DNA of 64,000 nucleotides from Enoplolaimus lenunculus (GCA_030248215.1 JASANG010003922.1:62001-126000); one strand, 5' to 3'. Shown: positions 24,845 through 37,032, counted from the stretch's first letter. A program made the numbers and translations. The notes: a model not told the origin generated them from the sequence alone.

Positions 24845-25062
24845 GGCCAACAATACTTTGAGTGACGTAACAGTAGTATAAACCATTTTCCTAACACTAA
24901 ACATAAGCATAAGCCCAAGCCTCAGCGTAAAAGGATAAGCTTATAAGTAAGCATAGGTCCTAGCACTAAGCCTATGCCTCAGCGAAGAAATTAATGTAAA
25001 GCTTAAGCTTACTCTATTGGATGCCAGGAAAGAACGGCACGTCCTTCAACGTAAAATTGGCC
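24845..25062. mobile_element. GGCC-family MITE
   Basis: Begins GGCCAACAATACTTTGAG and ends CGTAAAATTGGCC. The flanks are catttgtt and tatttgtt, 7 of 8 identical. The interior contains two CTAAGC-rich blocks, making it longer than its relatives. Confidence 0.78.
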
Positions 25063-25214
25063 TATTTGTTGAACAACATATATTATGAACTCTTTTGGTA
25101 CAAATATTCACTATAGTGGTCAAATAATACAAATAACACATACGAACTATGAAGTATGTCAAAAATAATAAGAGCGCAAAATTTCTCCATTCAAGGTTTG
25201 TTTCTGTGTCACTG

Positions 25215-25437
25215 TAAGGGTTGCGCTATACTTTTTAATTATTTTAATGCGGTCTGATGCTGTACGTCAACCGTAAAACGCCGTCCGTCACCGTTGCATC
25301 ACGGTGCGGTATCGTGGCGAATTACTCAATTCCGACACTGCATGGTGACGCACGGTGACGCACAGCGCCGTACGGCGACGGACGGCACCGCACGATTGAC
25401 GGTCGGTGCCGTAACACCAAATATAGTGCACCTCTAA
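25215..25437. mobile_element. GC-rich inverted-repeat element
   Basis: The left part has AGGGTTGCGCTATACTTTTT and ACGCCGTCCGTCACCG; the right part has GGCGACGGACGGCACCG and AATATAGTGCACCTCT. The arms are imperfect inverted repeats and the outer ends resemble hAT termini. It lies downstream of the zinc-finger gene. Confidence 0.5.
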
Positions 25438-25605
25438 CCGGTGAACAAGCAGTAAAATGAAAAACGCTCAGATTGGACACATCTCATTTTTCAGCAATTC
25501 TAAGCTCCACAGACTACACAAAGTAATGTTCACAATAACGAGATTTTTACCGTGGCAAAGAAAATTTCGGCAATATATAGTAATTTTTCTAATGGTACAT
25601 TTAAA

Positions 25606-26008
25606 TCACCATTCACTATATGTCAATTCTCGTACCATGTATCCGTTCTCGATCGTAATACCGTTGCGGATTACTTGAGGTTGTGGTTGTAATTGTTGCG
25701 GTTGTTGAAGATGATTTTGTTGTTGTCCAAGTGGTAGATAATTAAATAACAAGGTTGTTGGTTGGAGCGTTTGATTGTGTGACGGTTGCAGTTGCTGGAA
25801 CGTCATGACCGAGGGTAGCGTCTGATTAGCCGAAACTATTGGCAACGGCTGTTCTACAACTTTTCGACCACTCACATCAAAATTTGGTTCGTAATCGATT
25901 CGTTGCTGATGTTGCTGTTGTTCTAGTTGTTGTTCTTGTTGTTTTTGTTGTTGTTGTTGTTGTTGTTGTTCTTGCTGTTGTTGTTGGTCTTGCTCTTGTT
26001 GTCGCGGG

Positions 26009-26084
<76 letters not shown>

Positions 26085-26182
26085 GCTGCTGCTGGTGCTG
26101 CTGCTGCTGTTGTGCATGTCGTTGTTGTTCTTGCTCTTGTTGTCGCGGTTGTTGTTGTTGTTGTTGTTGTTGTTGCTGTTGT

Positions 26183-26223
<41 letters not shown>

Positions 26224-26266
26224 TTGCTGTTGTTGATGTTGTTGCTGTTGTTGTTGCTGTTGATGA

Positions 26267-26297
<31 letters not shown>

Positions 26298-28254
26298 GCT
26301 GTTGTTGTTGATGTTGTTGTTGATGATGGTTTTGCTGTTGCTGCAGCTGAATTTCTTGCTGCAATTGTTCATGAAGACGATGTTGGAACTGTTGCGGCTG
26401 CACCTGCTCACAATACTGTATTACATTCGTGGGCTGACTACACACAGTTGTTTGGTCATGAATTGTAACAGATTCGTTTTGCGAAACTACAACAGCACAG
26501 TTGGTCGTATTGACCTGTACGGGATCAGCGGAACTTGACATATATGATATTACCGGTTTACTGTTCGAACCATCAGCACAATTAATATATTTAGACGCAG
26601 TAAGCTGCAGTGACTGAATGGTTGAATTTATGCCCAACATATTGCTAACGCTCAATAATCCGGGGTCAATTGACTTTGAGTGAAAATGTTTCGATCCACT
26701 GTAACCATTGTTTTCCATTGACAACAGGCCTGCGTTGTACTCTAACGGTGACGCTTCACTTAACATGGCTGATAAGTTATCGGAATACAATGGAACACGG
26801 GTAATTTTGATGTGGTTAATATTGTTATCGACATCGGTTTGAATATTATTGGTACATGTCGTTTGACTGTTATTAATCATTAACTGTTTGTTTGTTACGT
26901 TAGACAGTTGAGCGTTATTGGTCGTAATTTGACCATTTGGTGAATACATCGAGCCTTCTATGCTATGCTCATCGGGCGACTCATAATAACCGCCTGGACT
27001 ACCATAAAAATGAGCAGGATGCCGAATGACTACTTCATTTTGAATTTCATTAGCAACACACGGGGCTCGAAAATGAACAGCAGGTGGCGAACAAGAGCTT
27101 GTTGACATGGCTGAGACACGACCGAAATCCAAGACTCGATTTGAATTCAATTTAGCAATGCTTGATTCCGGCATTAGCCCATGGGTTAAACCGGACACGC
27201 ATGACATAGACATTAACTTGTCACAGTTTGGTGAAGTGTAGCAATTGTGGTCTTGTGCTAATGTTGAGGTATTACGGTACCCGTTTTTTCGTTTTCGAGC
27301 CACTCGTGTAGTCTTCGAGATGCGTTTTACAGCTGTTCTTCTTACCGATCTTGATTTCGATGGCTTACGCAGCGGTGGCCCGATACCACTCATCAGCTTT
27401 TGCTCCGATAAATAAGACTGATCCGCAGGAGGCACCAAAAACGATTGTTCATCGCTGGTGTTAGCATCATCCACACTGTAGTTGTCATGACGAACCTTAA
27501 CCGTGTTTCTCCTCGGAAACGTATATCCACGCGCAATCAATTCGTCACGGGTGATTTCGTGTTTTCGCAAATGCATCTCAGTGTGACATTTCAGTGAATT
27601 TTTCCACTTAAACGTCATTTGACATACAGGGCACGTGAACGGCTTGTACTCACAATGGATTCGCTTGTGATTCCACAGGGTTGACCGCCGATTGAAGTAG
27701 CGATCACAAATGTCGCAATGAAACGGTCTATCACCAGTGTGCGAATTGCGATGTTCGTCGAGTTCCATTTTCGATCCAAATAGCGCCGGGCAAGCGTCAC
27801 AAGTGTGCTGTTTACGGCGACCGCCGCTACTAGCCGCCGAGCCTGGGCTACAAAGACCTTCCAAGGGCGGCGCTGTGGTGTTAAATTGGTTGGCTCCGGA
27901 GCCTAGCTTATAATGCCGGCGAACAACAACGCGAGGTGCTACGGATTGACAATGTTTGTGTTGCACCGTTTGATTTGGAGAACCCGATATTTGATTTTCT
28001 TTCAACACAGGGTTTGAATCAACAGAATTTGTTGAGGTTTTAGTTGCTAAATCTAACGAGGTTGTGGAGTTGGTAGCGGTCGTAATGAGTAAACTGTCAA
28101 CAAACTGTGTAGTATCTGTAGCTGGCAAAGTTGAACATAGCGTTTCGTTGCCGTTCAATTTTAGAGACAATGTATCGTTGAACGCAACGTTATGTATGTT
28201 TAATTGATACAGTGACGGAGATATACTATGTTGTTTTAACATTGACAGTTTCAA
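25606..28254 (-). CDS. C2H2 zinc-finger protein with long polyglutamine region
   Basis: A single open exon of 882 residues starting at an ATG (28254); a second ATG follows four codons later. Three consecutive C2H2 fingers lie at about residues 152-172, 180-200 and 208-228; the first two are joined by a Krueppel-type HTGDRPF linker. A basic stretch (about 290-325, KRISKTTRVARKRK) could be a nuclear signal. The C-terminal third holds a Q-rich tract of about 180 residues broken by H, E, P and R; an RQQEQ block occurs twice, suggesting internal duplication. A DNA-binding transcription regulator is the likely role; target and orthologue are not recognised. Upstream noncoding exons are possible. 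Confidence 0.88.
25915..26345. repeat. (GTT)n-rich trinucleotide repeat within the zinc-finger gene
   Basis: The + strand shows long GTT runs with interspersed GCT; on the coding strand these are CAA with some CAG. Valine-, leucine- and asparagine-rich open frames over the same DNA are consequences of the repeat. Confidence 0.95.
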
Positions 28255-29036
28255 TTGTGATTATATATTTTGTGTTAATTGTTATAAGCATAATTAGCTA
28301 AAATAAATACAAGTAGCCGCGAAGCCTCGCAGGTTTTCTCAAACATTTAAGGTTAACGGCTTAGGCAAACTGCAAACCCTTAAATACAAGTAAGTGATAG
28401 ACTACTGTATACTTCCGCCAAGTTTAAGGTTAACGACTTAGGCAAAACCTTTTACACACGTAACACAGGGACTCTTGGAGAGTTCTCGTACATTTAAAGT
28501 TAACATTTAGGCTTAGGCAAGGAAGGTTGTTCCTGAACATAAACCAAAGCGTATGCAATGAAGAGTGTACGCGAGCTAACATGAGGCCTAATATAGCATT
28601 CCTACGCAATAATTTGGCTTGTATTTGAGCTAAGTCTAGCTCAAGCTTAGAATTTGTGGTAGACTATACTATATCCTAAATAGACCTAGAGTCTGTATGC
28701 TAAGCCCAAACATATTACATATTTCAGGATTCCCATCCTCACAACTTTGTATCGACACGGATATTTTATGTTGTGTTCTTGACAAGAACGTGACATCAAT
28801 TTATTCTTAAATTGAAATCAAAACCAAGTTTCGTACGTATATTTAAAACAAGGCTTTCCGATGCTTAAGCATAAACCTTTATCTAAGTCTTTGCATGAGC
28901 CCCTATGCTTACGGCTAAAACCAATCTTTAACCATATTTAGGGAATACACAAGAATTTAATTTTGCAATTCCATTCCTCAAATAAACACAGATGAAATAG
29001 TTCGAAATATCACCGGCTTCATGATGTAACTTCGCA
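28255..29036. other. 5' flank of zinc-finger gene
   Basis: No gene. TTAAGGTTAACGGCTTAGGC at about 28348 recurs as TTAAGGTTAACGACTTAGGC at about 28423, a short diverged tandem duplication. Confidence 0.35.
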
Positions 29037-29921
29037 CACGCTCGTGAGTGCCTTCCAAAAATATACCCTTAATTTGATTAACGAAACACCCAGGAGCGTA
29101 TTCCGTGAGTTACCCAAAGCACTCTCTATACTCGTATGCCACATTCTTAATCACCAAAACTTTATGCATCACACCTGCTTCATGATACATAGTCCACTCT
29201 GTTGCAGTCAATTGCGCCTCTAAAGCCGGTACTAAGTCAGTAAAATGACGCTTGGATTGTTCAGATACCCGCTCATATGCATCCTTAGCCCGATCTTTTA
29301 AACAAGCAGGTAATAGCTTAAGTTTCATGTTATCATCTATTAAACGGGCACTACAATAAGTATTGAAAGTTTCAATCCAAATTTTAAAATCGGAGCCAGT
29401 AAAATCCTCACAAAAAAGGCAGTATGCGTTGGGAAATTCAACCAAAATCGTAACTTAATCCTCTTAATCCATCATCTGCACGGTTAGCAAGATCTTTCAC
29501 AACCGCATCTAGCTGGGCTATGTTCCGAGATATATTATCCATGTTTGGATTGCACAACACAAGGTGGGAGTTATTATCGAGGGGTTCAGAAAATTCAGAA
29601 TCGTCGCCACTAGATTCTAAAGCACCAGCACTACGCAATTGGTACCGCTCCGTAATTTTTACAATGAAGAGAACGCTCTTCAACAGGGAAAAGGCTTGCA
29701 CTTGGTCAAAATTCGCAGTCAAAGTTCGTTTACCGGTTAGGAAAACTGGTGTCTGGGTGGGGACCTCCAAATGAAACGTCGGTCGCACGGTCGACACTCG
29801 TGAGTGCCTTCCAAAAATACACCCAGAATTTGATTATTAAATCCCAGAAGCGTATTCTGTAAGTTACCCAAAGCACTCTCTATACTCGTATACCACTCTC
29901 TTAATCATCAAAATTTATCCT
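29037..29921 (-). mobile_element. Broken LTR-type retroelement remnant, gag-like
   Basis: Minus-strand sequence resembles the gag polyprotein of LTR retrotransposons (a DFTGSDFKIWIETFNTYC-like region and a following helical stretch). A direct repeat of about 127 bp lies at each side (29037-29164 and 29795-29921). The element is broken and only a small part is present; it looks old. No protease, reverse transcriptase or integrase part is seen here. Confidence 0.55.
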
Positions 29922-30880
29922 TCACAATAAATAGTACAATGATGCAAACCATAGCACAAAGTTTTAGTAATGCTAACCACGATATAAACGGATAGTAAAC
30001 ATAACGGAAACGAAATAGATACCGAAAACAGGTACCTGATTGCGTCCTGATTCGAAAATTTTTTTACCAAAACGGACAAAAGTCCTCATTTTTCTATCAC
30101 TAACAGAGAAGAATTTCAGGATTATATACAAAAATAGATGGAACAAGCAGTCCCTGAAAGGGTCCCAGAAACGGGGCACGCTTGTCCACCGCCGTACTTA
30201 GCGGTACCCTGTCCTTTGGGGAACCATCACGTTGACTTGAGTGTCCTTACACCATAGGCACAGCACTGCGCATGTCCTGTATGAATCAGATTTATACGAC
30301 CTAATATTAGATAGCATGCGTTTCATAATTGTATATAGTATGCGTTTGTATCATTCTGCAAACCTTTGCTTGAACGAGTACCAAATCTAGGAGATACGTT
30401 TGCTTTGGAATTTGTTTTGTGTCAACCGAAAATAAAGGTTATGCGACTGTGCGGCCGCAAAAGAGCAACACTCAATGTTTTGATGCAAACTTTAAAACCT
30501 ATTTTCGCGGTAATACGCGTGAAGTGTTTGCATAATTCTTTACTTATTGTTTTATAGCTTGTGAGAGTAAAACGGTTCAAGCAAATTGTTGAGGACTGAA
30601 AAAAAACTGGCTCGCGTTTAATGGAACATTTGCACAGTGCAAATATTAACATATATTGCAACCCATCTCGATCAGGAATATTAAACGACACCGATTTGTA
30701 TTCAAAAGAAACCGAAACGCTAATCAGGTCACCATTTAACTAGCGTTGTGGGGTTACACTAATAACAAAGCTCCAATTTGTTCCATAAAAAACTGCAGCA
30801 AATTGTTATCTAAAATACCTAAATACTACAAGACCAGATATTCAAGAAAAGCACATTGTAAAATCTATACCCCGGGGTTC
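29922..30880. other. Intergenic, no gene seen
   Basis: AT-rich sequence without recognisable exons or repeats. Confidence 0.3.
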
Positions 30881-32274
30881 CCGGACAGATGCCCGCCCGA
30901 CAAAAGATCATCCGGATAAAACACAGTCCTTACAAAAGGCCGCTGGACAAAAGGCTGCCTGGACAAAAGGCCGTCCGGATAAAAGGCTGTCCGGACAAAA
31001 GGCCGTCCGGACAAAAGGCCGTCCGGACAAAAGGCCGTCCGGACAAAAGGCCGTCCGGACAAAAGGCCGTCCGGACAAAAGGCCGTCCGGACAAAAGGCC
31101 GTCCGGATAAAAGGCCGTCCGGACAAAAGGCCGTCCGGACAAAAGGCCGTCCGGGCAAAAGGTGTTCCGGAGAAAAGGTCGTCCGGACAAAAGGCCGTCC
31201 GGACAAAAGGCCATCCGGACAAAAGGCCGTCCGAACAAAAGGCCGTCCGGAAAAAGGTCGTCCGGAAAAATACGGTCTGTATAAAAAGCTGCCTGGCAAA
31301 ACTGAATTAAACCACAGGCTATCAAGCAAGCAACGACACGCTAAATGGAGGTTGAGCGATTTGAATATATAAGCAATATAAACCTTGCCATATCATAGCG
31401 AGCATTTGTTTTTGTTTTTTATTTGTTGTTGTAATCAAAATCTAAACATGCAAATGCAAGTTCTTTTTGCGTTTTGATCATTCACAAACTCTCCATCCCC
31501 TAAAAATCACCAGAAACTATTTTATAAATTAAATGATTGTAGTACAAATCATAAATAGAAAACGAATTTGCACAAAATCAATAGTTAGGACTGCTTTGCA
31601 ACTATTCTATGTAACTACAAAAAATTCCCATAAGTCTCGGTTTCGGTAAGTCTCTGTATTTGACAGGCTCGGTCTCGGTCCCGGTTTTTTGAGCCTAGGG
31701 AATTTGGAACCGAAACCAGAAGTCGAATGATTCAGCGAATGTGATATTCTGAAATAACACAAAAAACTGAAAAGCATTAAAAATAATTGATTTTGAAAAT
31801 TTTAAATTTCCGATGATGACGAAAAATTGACCGACGCTGTCTGTCTCGCCAGGCAAGTCTCGGTCTCTGGTTATCATTGAGACCGACCATCCCTGGACAT
31901 AGCGTAAAAATATACTGTTTGGACCATATGTGCCAAGACGTATTGTTCACACGTTGGATGTTGTTATCCGGACAGTCTTTTGTTCGGAAGGCCTTTTGTC
32001 CAGGCTGCCTTTTGTTCGGACGGATTTTTGTCCGGATGGCCTTTTGTCCGGACGGCCTTTTGTCCGGACGGCCTTTTGTCCGGACGGCCTTTTGTCCGGA
32101 CGGCCTTTTGTCCGGACGGCCTTTTGTCCGGACGGCCTTTTGTCCGGACGGCCTTTTGTCCGGACGGCCTTTTGTCCGGACGGCCTTTTGTCCGGACGGC
32201 CTTTTGTCCGGACGGCCTTTTGTCCGGACGGCCTTTTGTCAAGACGGCCTTTTGTCCGGCGGCCAGCTGTCCGG
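30881..32274. mobile_element. Foldback-like element with arms made of 16-bp repeats
   Basis: The left arm (30881-31290) is a tandem array of GGCCGTCCGGACAAAA, about 24 units. The right arm (31965-32274) is the reverse complement, about 19 units, with a very homogeneous core. The outermost bases match as inverted ends: CCGGACAGATGCCCGCC on the left and, in reverse complement, CCGGACAGCTGGCCGCC on the right. The 670-bp middle has no gene and includes a TCTCGGTTTCGG-containing fragment (31635-31900) related to sequence at 63735-63800. Terminal inverted repeats built from short tandem units are the Foldback element architecture. No clear target duplication is seen. Confidence 0.65.
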
Positions 32275-33550
32275 TCACTGGAATTTTCATTCATTTTAAA
32301 AGAGACGGCCTCCAGGCTGTCTCAAAAATAGCCATTTGGCATGTACTCACCTATCCATGGTACAACCTGTTTGTACACGCCTCTGGTAAACGACAATTGT
32401 AGCAAATGGACAACTAAGAACATTTGCATATACAATGAAGTTTATGCGCACTAAATACTGCATCTTTTCGTGGCTTTATTAGCTTTATAGATAATTGTTA
32501 GCCGCTCTTCTTCAGTAACTTGATTTTGCCGAAACAAAAACAGGAACGGGAATTTGAAGTAATTAATCGCTGAATCAGCCTAAATACAAGCAAAAACACA
32601 AGTCCAGTGTTGGCTGGACCCCTAAGTTGCACCAATCGGAACAGGAAATAAGGAAAAGCCATGATTGCAAAAAAGCCCAAACCAACTATAAAATGTAGAC
32701 CTGTCCGGCCATGCATTATGAAATTTTATTCCCTCAGTGAACGGAAAATGCGACTATTGCGAGAAATTGTACTAAAATTCGGCATTTAACTGCAACTAGT
32801 GTTGTGCAATTGCCACATTTCTACTTGCTGATTTAGGTGGGGCGGTAGCCTAGTAAATTGATTCATATACAATAAACAAGGGCGTAGCCAGGAAGGTTTC
32901 AGGTGTCAACTCGTCCAGTTTGGGCTTAGAAATTTATTTAAATATACTGTATCCGGCTTGTTTACAACTAAAAAAATTTTCCTGCGGCTTTATTTACGTT
33001 TCACCTAAATATTTGTGACATTTTGCTTCAATGAATCCTAGCCTGTTGTGAAACTGTAGGCAGATTTCGTAGCTATGACAAACAGACATCTTAAACCTCA
33101 ACTAACTTCATTCATTTTGAACCTAACCTAGCTACAAAAATTGTTACTTATAAAAATCCTCCTTGATCTGTGGGAAAATCTGGGATGATTTAATCCGATT
33201 ACATTATTATTATTACTTTTATTATTGTCAAAATATGGTTTACAAATACTCCAGTGAATTATTTAACTATATTTTTGTAAAAAGCGATGAAACTTAGAAC
33301 ATCAGAAGCGCTATATTTGACGAATCTGACTACACGAACTGTTTAGAATACAACTCCAACCAAAGTGGTTTCAACTAGTGATTCAATCTTAAGTGAACAT
33401 AACGATAACAGTAGACAACATTTCAGATTTCAGCTAGAACTGTTTCAAATCGAAATTCAAATATGGCTAAAAACATTACAGTAATGATGTTACTATGAGT
33501 TTAGCTTTTTTGCGATAAGCAATTACTGGCAGGCCGGCCAATACTTTTGG
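32275..33550. other. Intergenic, no gene seen
   Basis: AAGGGCGTAGCCAGGAAGG at about 32879 looks like a DNA-transposon end with no partner found. The rest is AT-rich and unremarkable. Confidence 0.3.
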
Positions 33551-34325
33551 CAGGGCGTAACCGTATATCCTTTTCCGTTTCCGTTATAGAAGTACCGGCA
33601 ATTTTGTTATTTTTATGCTCAAAAGTGAGATTGCAAATCACATATATCTCGCAATTTTTCTTTAGATATGCTGCGATTGTTAAAATGAAATAAAAATTAA
33701 GAAATTCATCCAAAATCTTAAAACTTCAATGCATCCGCTATTTTTTAAATTTTACCAAGCCCGATAAATATTTGCATACTGTAGTGACCCGAATAAGAGG
33801 GGTAACTAATATTTATTTGGCCTTTCCAGAGGTACCCCCTGTTATTAGGTTACGGACTGTTATTTAGTTTTAGCCCACGCCCCGCCACCCTACGTTACTG
33901 ATATATCCGGTACTACAACTATCCGTTGAATTAAACGTTTATTTGTCTTGTTTCAATAGCTTGAGCGATAATGCACGGTTACACTTAAAATGTACTATCC
34001 AAACTTAAGTACGATTTAAAGAATCGAACTCAAATTATTTGGTTCTGGAGTCATTTATGCGCTACAATTAGGGATAATTGATATTTATAGACTCTAATTA
34101 AGCTTTAGAGACTATCTGCTTACGGACTCTTATTAGGGATACATACTCCTATTGATTGCGACCCAAAATGGCGACCCCCTCTTATTCGTGTCATTACAGT
34201 ACCTCAATTGTGTTGGCAGAAAAATAAAACATCTTTGAAACTTTTATACTTCAATATCTGTTTTCCGTTTCAGTTATTTTGATCACTATACGTTTCTGTT
34301 ATCTTTACAATCCGTTTACACCCTG
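33551..34325. mobile_element. hAT-type MITE, interrupted by another element
   Basis: Starts CAGGGCGTAACCGTATATCC and ends CCGTTTACACCCTG. The flanks are acttttgg (33543-33550) and acctttgg (34326-34333), 7 of 8 identical. Without the nested 421-bp insert it is about 352 bp and collinear with 61799-62132 and 36292-36666. Confidence 0.82.
33779..34199. mobile_element. TA-inserting element nested in hAT-type MITE
   Basis: Starts CTGTAGTGACCCGAATAAGA and ends, in reverse complement, CTGTAATGACACGAATAAGA. TA is present on both sides (33777-33778, 34200-34201). The TA target suggests Tc1/mariner-type mobilisation. Relatives are 42905-43252 and an end at 22501. Confidence 0.82.
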
Positions 34326-36291
34326 ACCTTTGGCCGCCCGGTTCCTGGCCGGTGCACAACAATAATGTTTACACGTTTACAAACAAAACAAAATCACTTT
34401 AAAGCATATAAATTTAAACACCCACCTTGTTAAACGAACAAATGGTTGAACACGACTTTATTTCTATGACATGACAAGACTCATCCTCAATATTTACAGT
34501 ATCAATCTATACAGTTTAATGAAACGAATATACGACCAGATCCTAAAAACGCAACAGGTAATCAGCGACATTGCTTTCTGAACACTATAATTAATAATTT
34601 TAATTTAAATACAATACTTTCAACTTAGAACAGCGAAACTGCAAAAAAAATTGTTACGTGGGCGATTTCAATAACGCTGGCGGCTTGTTCAATGCATCAA
34701 ATATATCCATCACTAAAATTTGCTAATTCAACGTGCAACAAAAGTGCAAAACAGTGACGAATCGAGAAAATTCTAACGGGAGACACGCGATATAGGAAAA
34801 AAAGCGAGCCCGCAAGAAACCAAACGCAATGTTAACAGTAAATCTTAACACAAAATTTCGTTCTTGATCCCTATTGGTGGCCGTAGGTCTGTGTGTCTCC
34901 TAGGATCTGCCAACGTGTTAACACATATAACTTCACCGTTTTAGCAGGTTATTAATTACACTCTTTAAATAAATTATTTTAATAAAAACAAGCTCAGTTG
35001 TATCGATTTTCAGTCCTGTCGCGTTCTTTTCCTACGCAAAACTATATAGTTAAGTTTATATCTGAAAGTTACAACTCAGTGCCGTGCCGACAAATTGCTA
35101 TTGATGGGTGCCAGCTCCGAAAACACGACTAAAACATTTTGAATTGAAGAAAAAATTGAGAAAATCATGATGCTTGTAAACCAAGAAAAATCGTTTCCTC
35201 ACAGAAATTAATACGAATGAAAAGAATTTCCCCTGGCCCTCATCTCAGTACGTTTCTCAGTTACAATACAATACTGCGTAGTAAAACTATCAACATTCTT
35301 CCACAATTTGTGCATATATGCCCACATATCGCTCGTAAAATTTTCAATGCAAAACTGCATGCATAACAGCGCAACTGTGTCGATATTGGGACATGAAAAT
35401 ACACGATGTTGACTGTACATACAAAGTATTGACAACTGAAATACTAGACAGATTTTAGTATACGCCAAACTTTAACATGGGCATTGCATATATGAAATAG
35501 TTAGCGACTTATACTAATACTGCGCCTACACGCCGAAATGTCATCGTCGTTGTCAGACGCGTATATATGTCGTAGCCCAAAAAGTAAATTCAGCTCAATT
35601 TTAAATTGGATTGATTGGTTACTTCGTAAACTGTATTGGCTAAGTTTTATTTGTCACACTTTTTGACAAAAATTTTTTGGGTCCCAAGGGAGGACCTTGG
35701 GACCTTAAAAATAGAATTTTTCAAAAATTCAAAGTTAGGCGTGGAATGATCAGGGGAGGTCATGAGTCGAAACATTTCAGGCAAAGGTGTGCTGGGGGAA
35801 ATAAGTGAGAAGATACCAAAATTAGGCCCCAAAATTGTGCACGGTAATAGATAATACGAATAACAAATTATATCCCTTATAACCAAATCGGTTAAATATT
35901 TAGATTTGGGTAGTAGCTTGGGACAATAAGCGTCAGCCGGTAAACTACCATTACCAAATCGACAGGCGACAAATGCAACTTCATCGGAGAAAAAATTACA
36001 TTATGGGCTATCCCAACTCTTAACTCTGCCTTGGACTAGCTCAACTCGAAATTAGGTTGAATTACGGCATGGGCTACAGCATTTTATTATATTTTATATA
36101 TCACGAAGTAATAAATGGATATTTTTTCCATCCAAAATTTTCCCCAAAAAGGCGTTTTACATACTTAATTTTCCGTGATTGCTCGCTGTCAAAAAATTAC
36201 ATGAAACTTTACCATCTATTCTATGCCTCTCTTGTTAATCAGATGTACATTAATAACAGGTCCCGGAAGCATGGTGATTGTAAACGCCTTC
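34326..36291 (-). other. Intergenic, with one possible terminal exon at 35211-35439
   Basis: Mostly AT-rich. On the minus strand a pyrimidine-rich stretch ending TTTCAG precedes 35439-35211, open to a TAA; it includes FTSDMWAYMHKLWKNVDSF and has evenly spaced cysteines. No upstream exon was found, so this is only a candidate. A strong hairpin (GGTCCCAAGG / CCTTGGGACC) lies at about 35680-35704. Diverged 26-bp satellite-like units appear near 36035-36060. Confidence 0.3.
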
Positions 36292-36666
36292 CTAAGGTGT
36301 AACCGGATACCCGTTTCCGGTAAAAACCGGTGTGCGCTTCCGTTTCCGTTATAAAAATAACGCAAATTCTGTTGTTACGTTCAAAATTAGTTACAAATCA
36401 CGTATATATCTTACAATTTTTCGTTACAGATATACTACAATATTGTTCAAAATGAAACAAAACTTCCGAAATTTATCGAAAATCTTAAAATTTCATGCAT
36501 CCGCCATTTTTTAAATCTTTAAAAAAACCCAGTGAAAACGCGCGCCTCAATCGTGTTAGCAGAAAAATAAAACATTTTTGAATCTTTGACCGAAAATTTT
36601 TCTCAGTTTTCGTTTATTTTGATCACTTCCCGTTTCCGTAATTTTTACAATTCGTTTACACACAGC
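36292..36666. mobile_element. hAT-type MITE, diverged ends
   Basis: GGTGTAACCGGATACCCG on the left and AATTCGTTTACACACAG on the right, with an interior collinear to 61799-62132 (GTTCAAAATTAGTTACAAATC, AGCAGAAAAATAAAACA). The first terminal bases are altered. Confidence 0.7.
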
Positions 36667-36694
36667 CTTCGGCCCGTAAGGCTGCGACTCGAAT

Positions 36695-36753
36695 CCTGGT
36701 TGAAATATGTTTTTATACGCAACAATAAATATTCATATGCGAAGGGGTTAATT
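36695..36753. mobile_element. End fragment of the piggyBac-type tRNA-like MITE
   Basis: CGACTCGAATCCTGG (box B-like), then AATAAATATTCATATGCGAA and GGGG followed by TTAA: the right third of the family at 23210 and 13543. Confidence 0.6.
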
Positions 36754-36883
36754 ATATCGTAGCCCAAGTCGTAATTCAGCAACAATTCTGAATTAGGCTA
36801 AGTAGTCTAAATCGGAATAACGATATGGACTAGCCCAACGCGGAATCATGTCTGATAAAGTTGTGTTTTCTGATTGATTACTT

Positions 36884-37032
36884 GGCCCATGTAAAAATTA
36901 GGTGCGGAACGTTTTTCTGTGGGGCTGCAATAGCGTAAGCTTAAAGCATTAGGCTAATTTTTTTGCACGGCTCAAGCTTAGGCTTAGGAATATGCTTATA
37001 CTACTGTTCCGCCCCATTTCTTTACATTGGCC
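36884..37032. mobile_element. GGCC-family MITE
   Basis: Begins GGCCCATGTAAAAATTAGG and ends TTTCTTTACATTGGCC, with CTTAGGCTTAGG inside. The flanks gattactt and gattatac share only five leading bases. It is inserted in diverged edge copies of the 26-bp satellite. Confidence 0.75.

Noticed and set aside
25839-26538. Poly-valine, poly-leucine and poly-asparagine open frames
   Set aside because: Other frames of the CAA/GTT repeat that encodes polyglutamine in the zinc-finger gene.
30881-32274. CRISPR-like array
   Set aside because: Units are 16 bp with no spacers, arranged in opposite directions, in a eukaryotic genome.
30865-32402. Open frames of 100-154 codons rich in GRPFVRTAFCPDGLL
   Set aside because: All six frames of the 16-bp repeat lack stops, so these frames are by-products of the array.
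36900-37015. Nematode-type telomere repeat (TTAGGC)
   Set aside because: CTTAGGCTTAGG occurs only as two or three units inside GGCC-family MITEs, not as a telomeric run.
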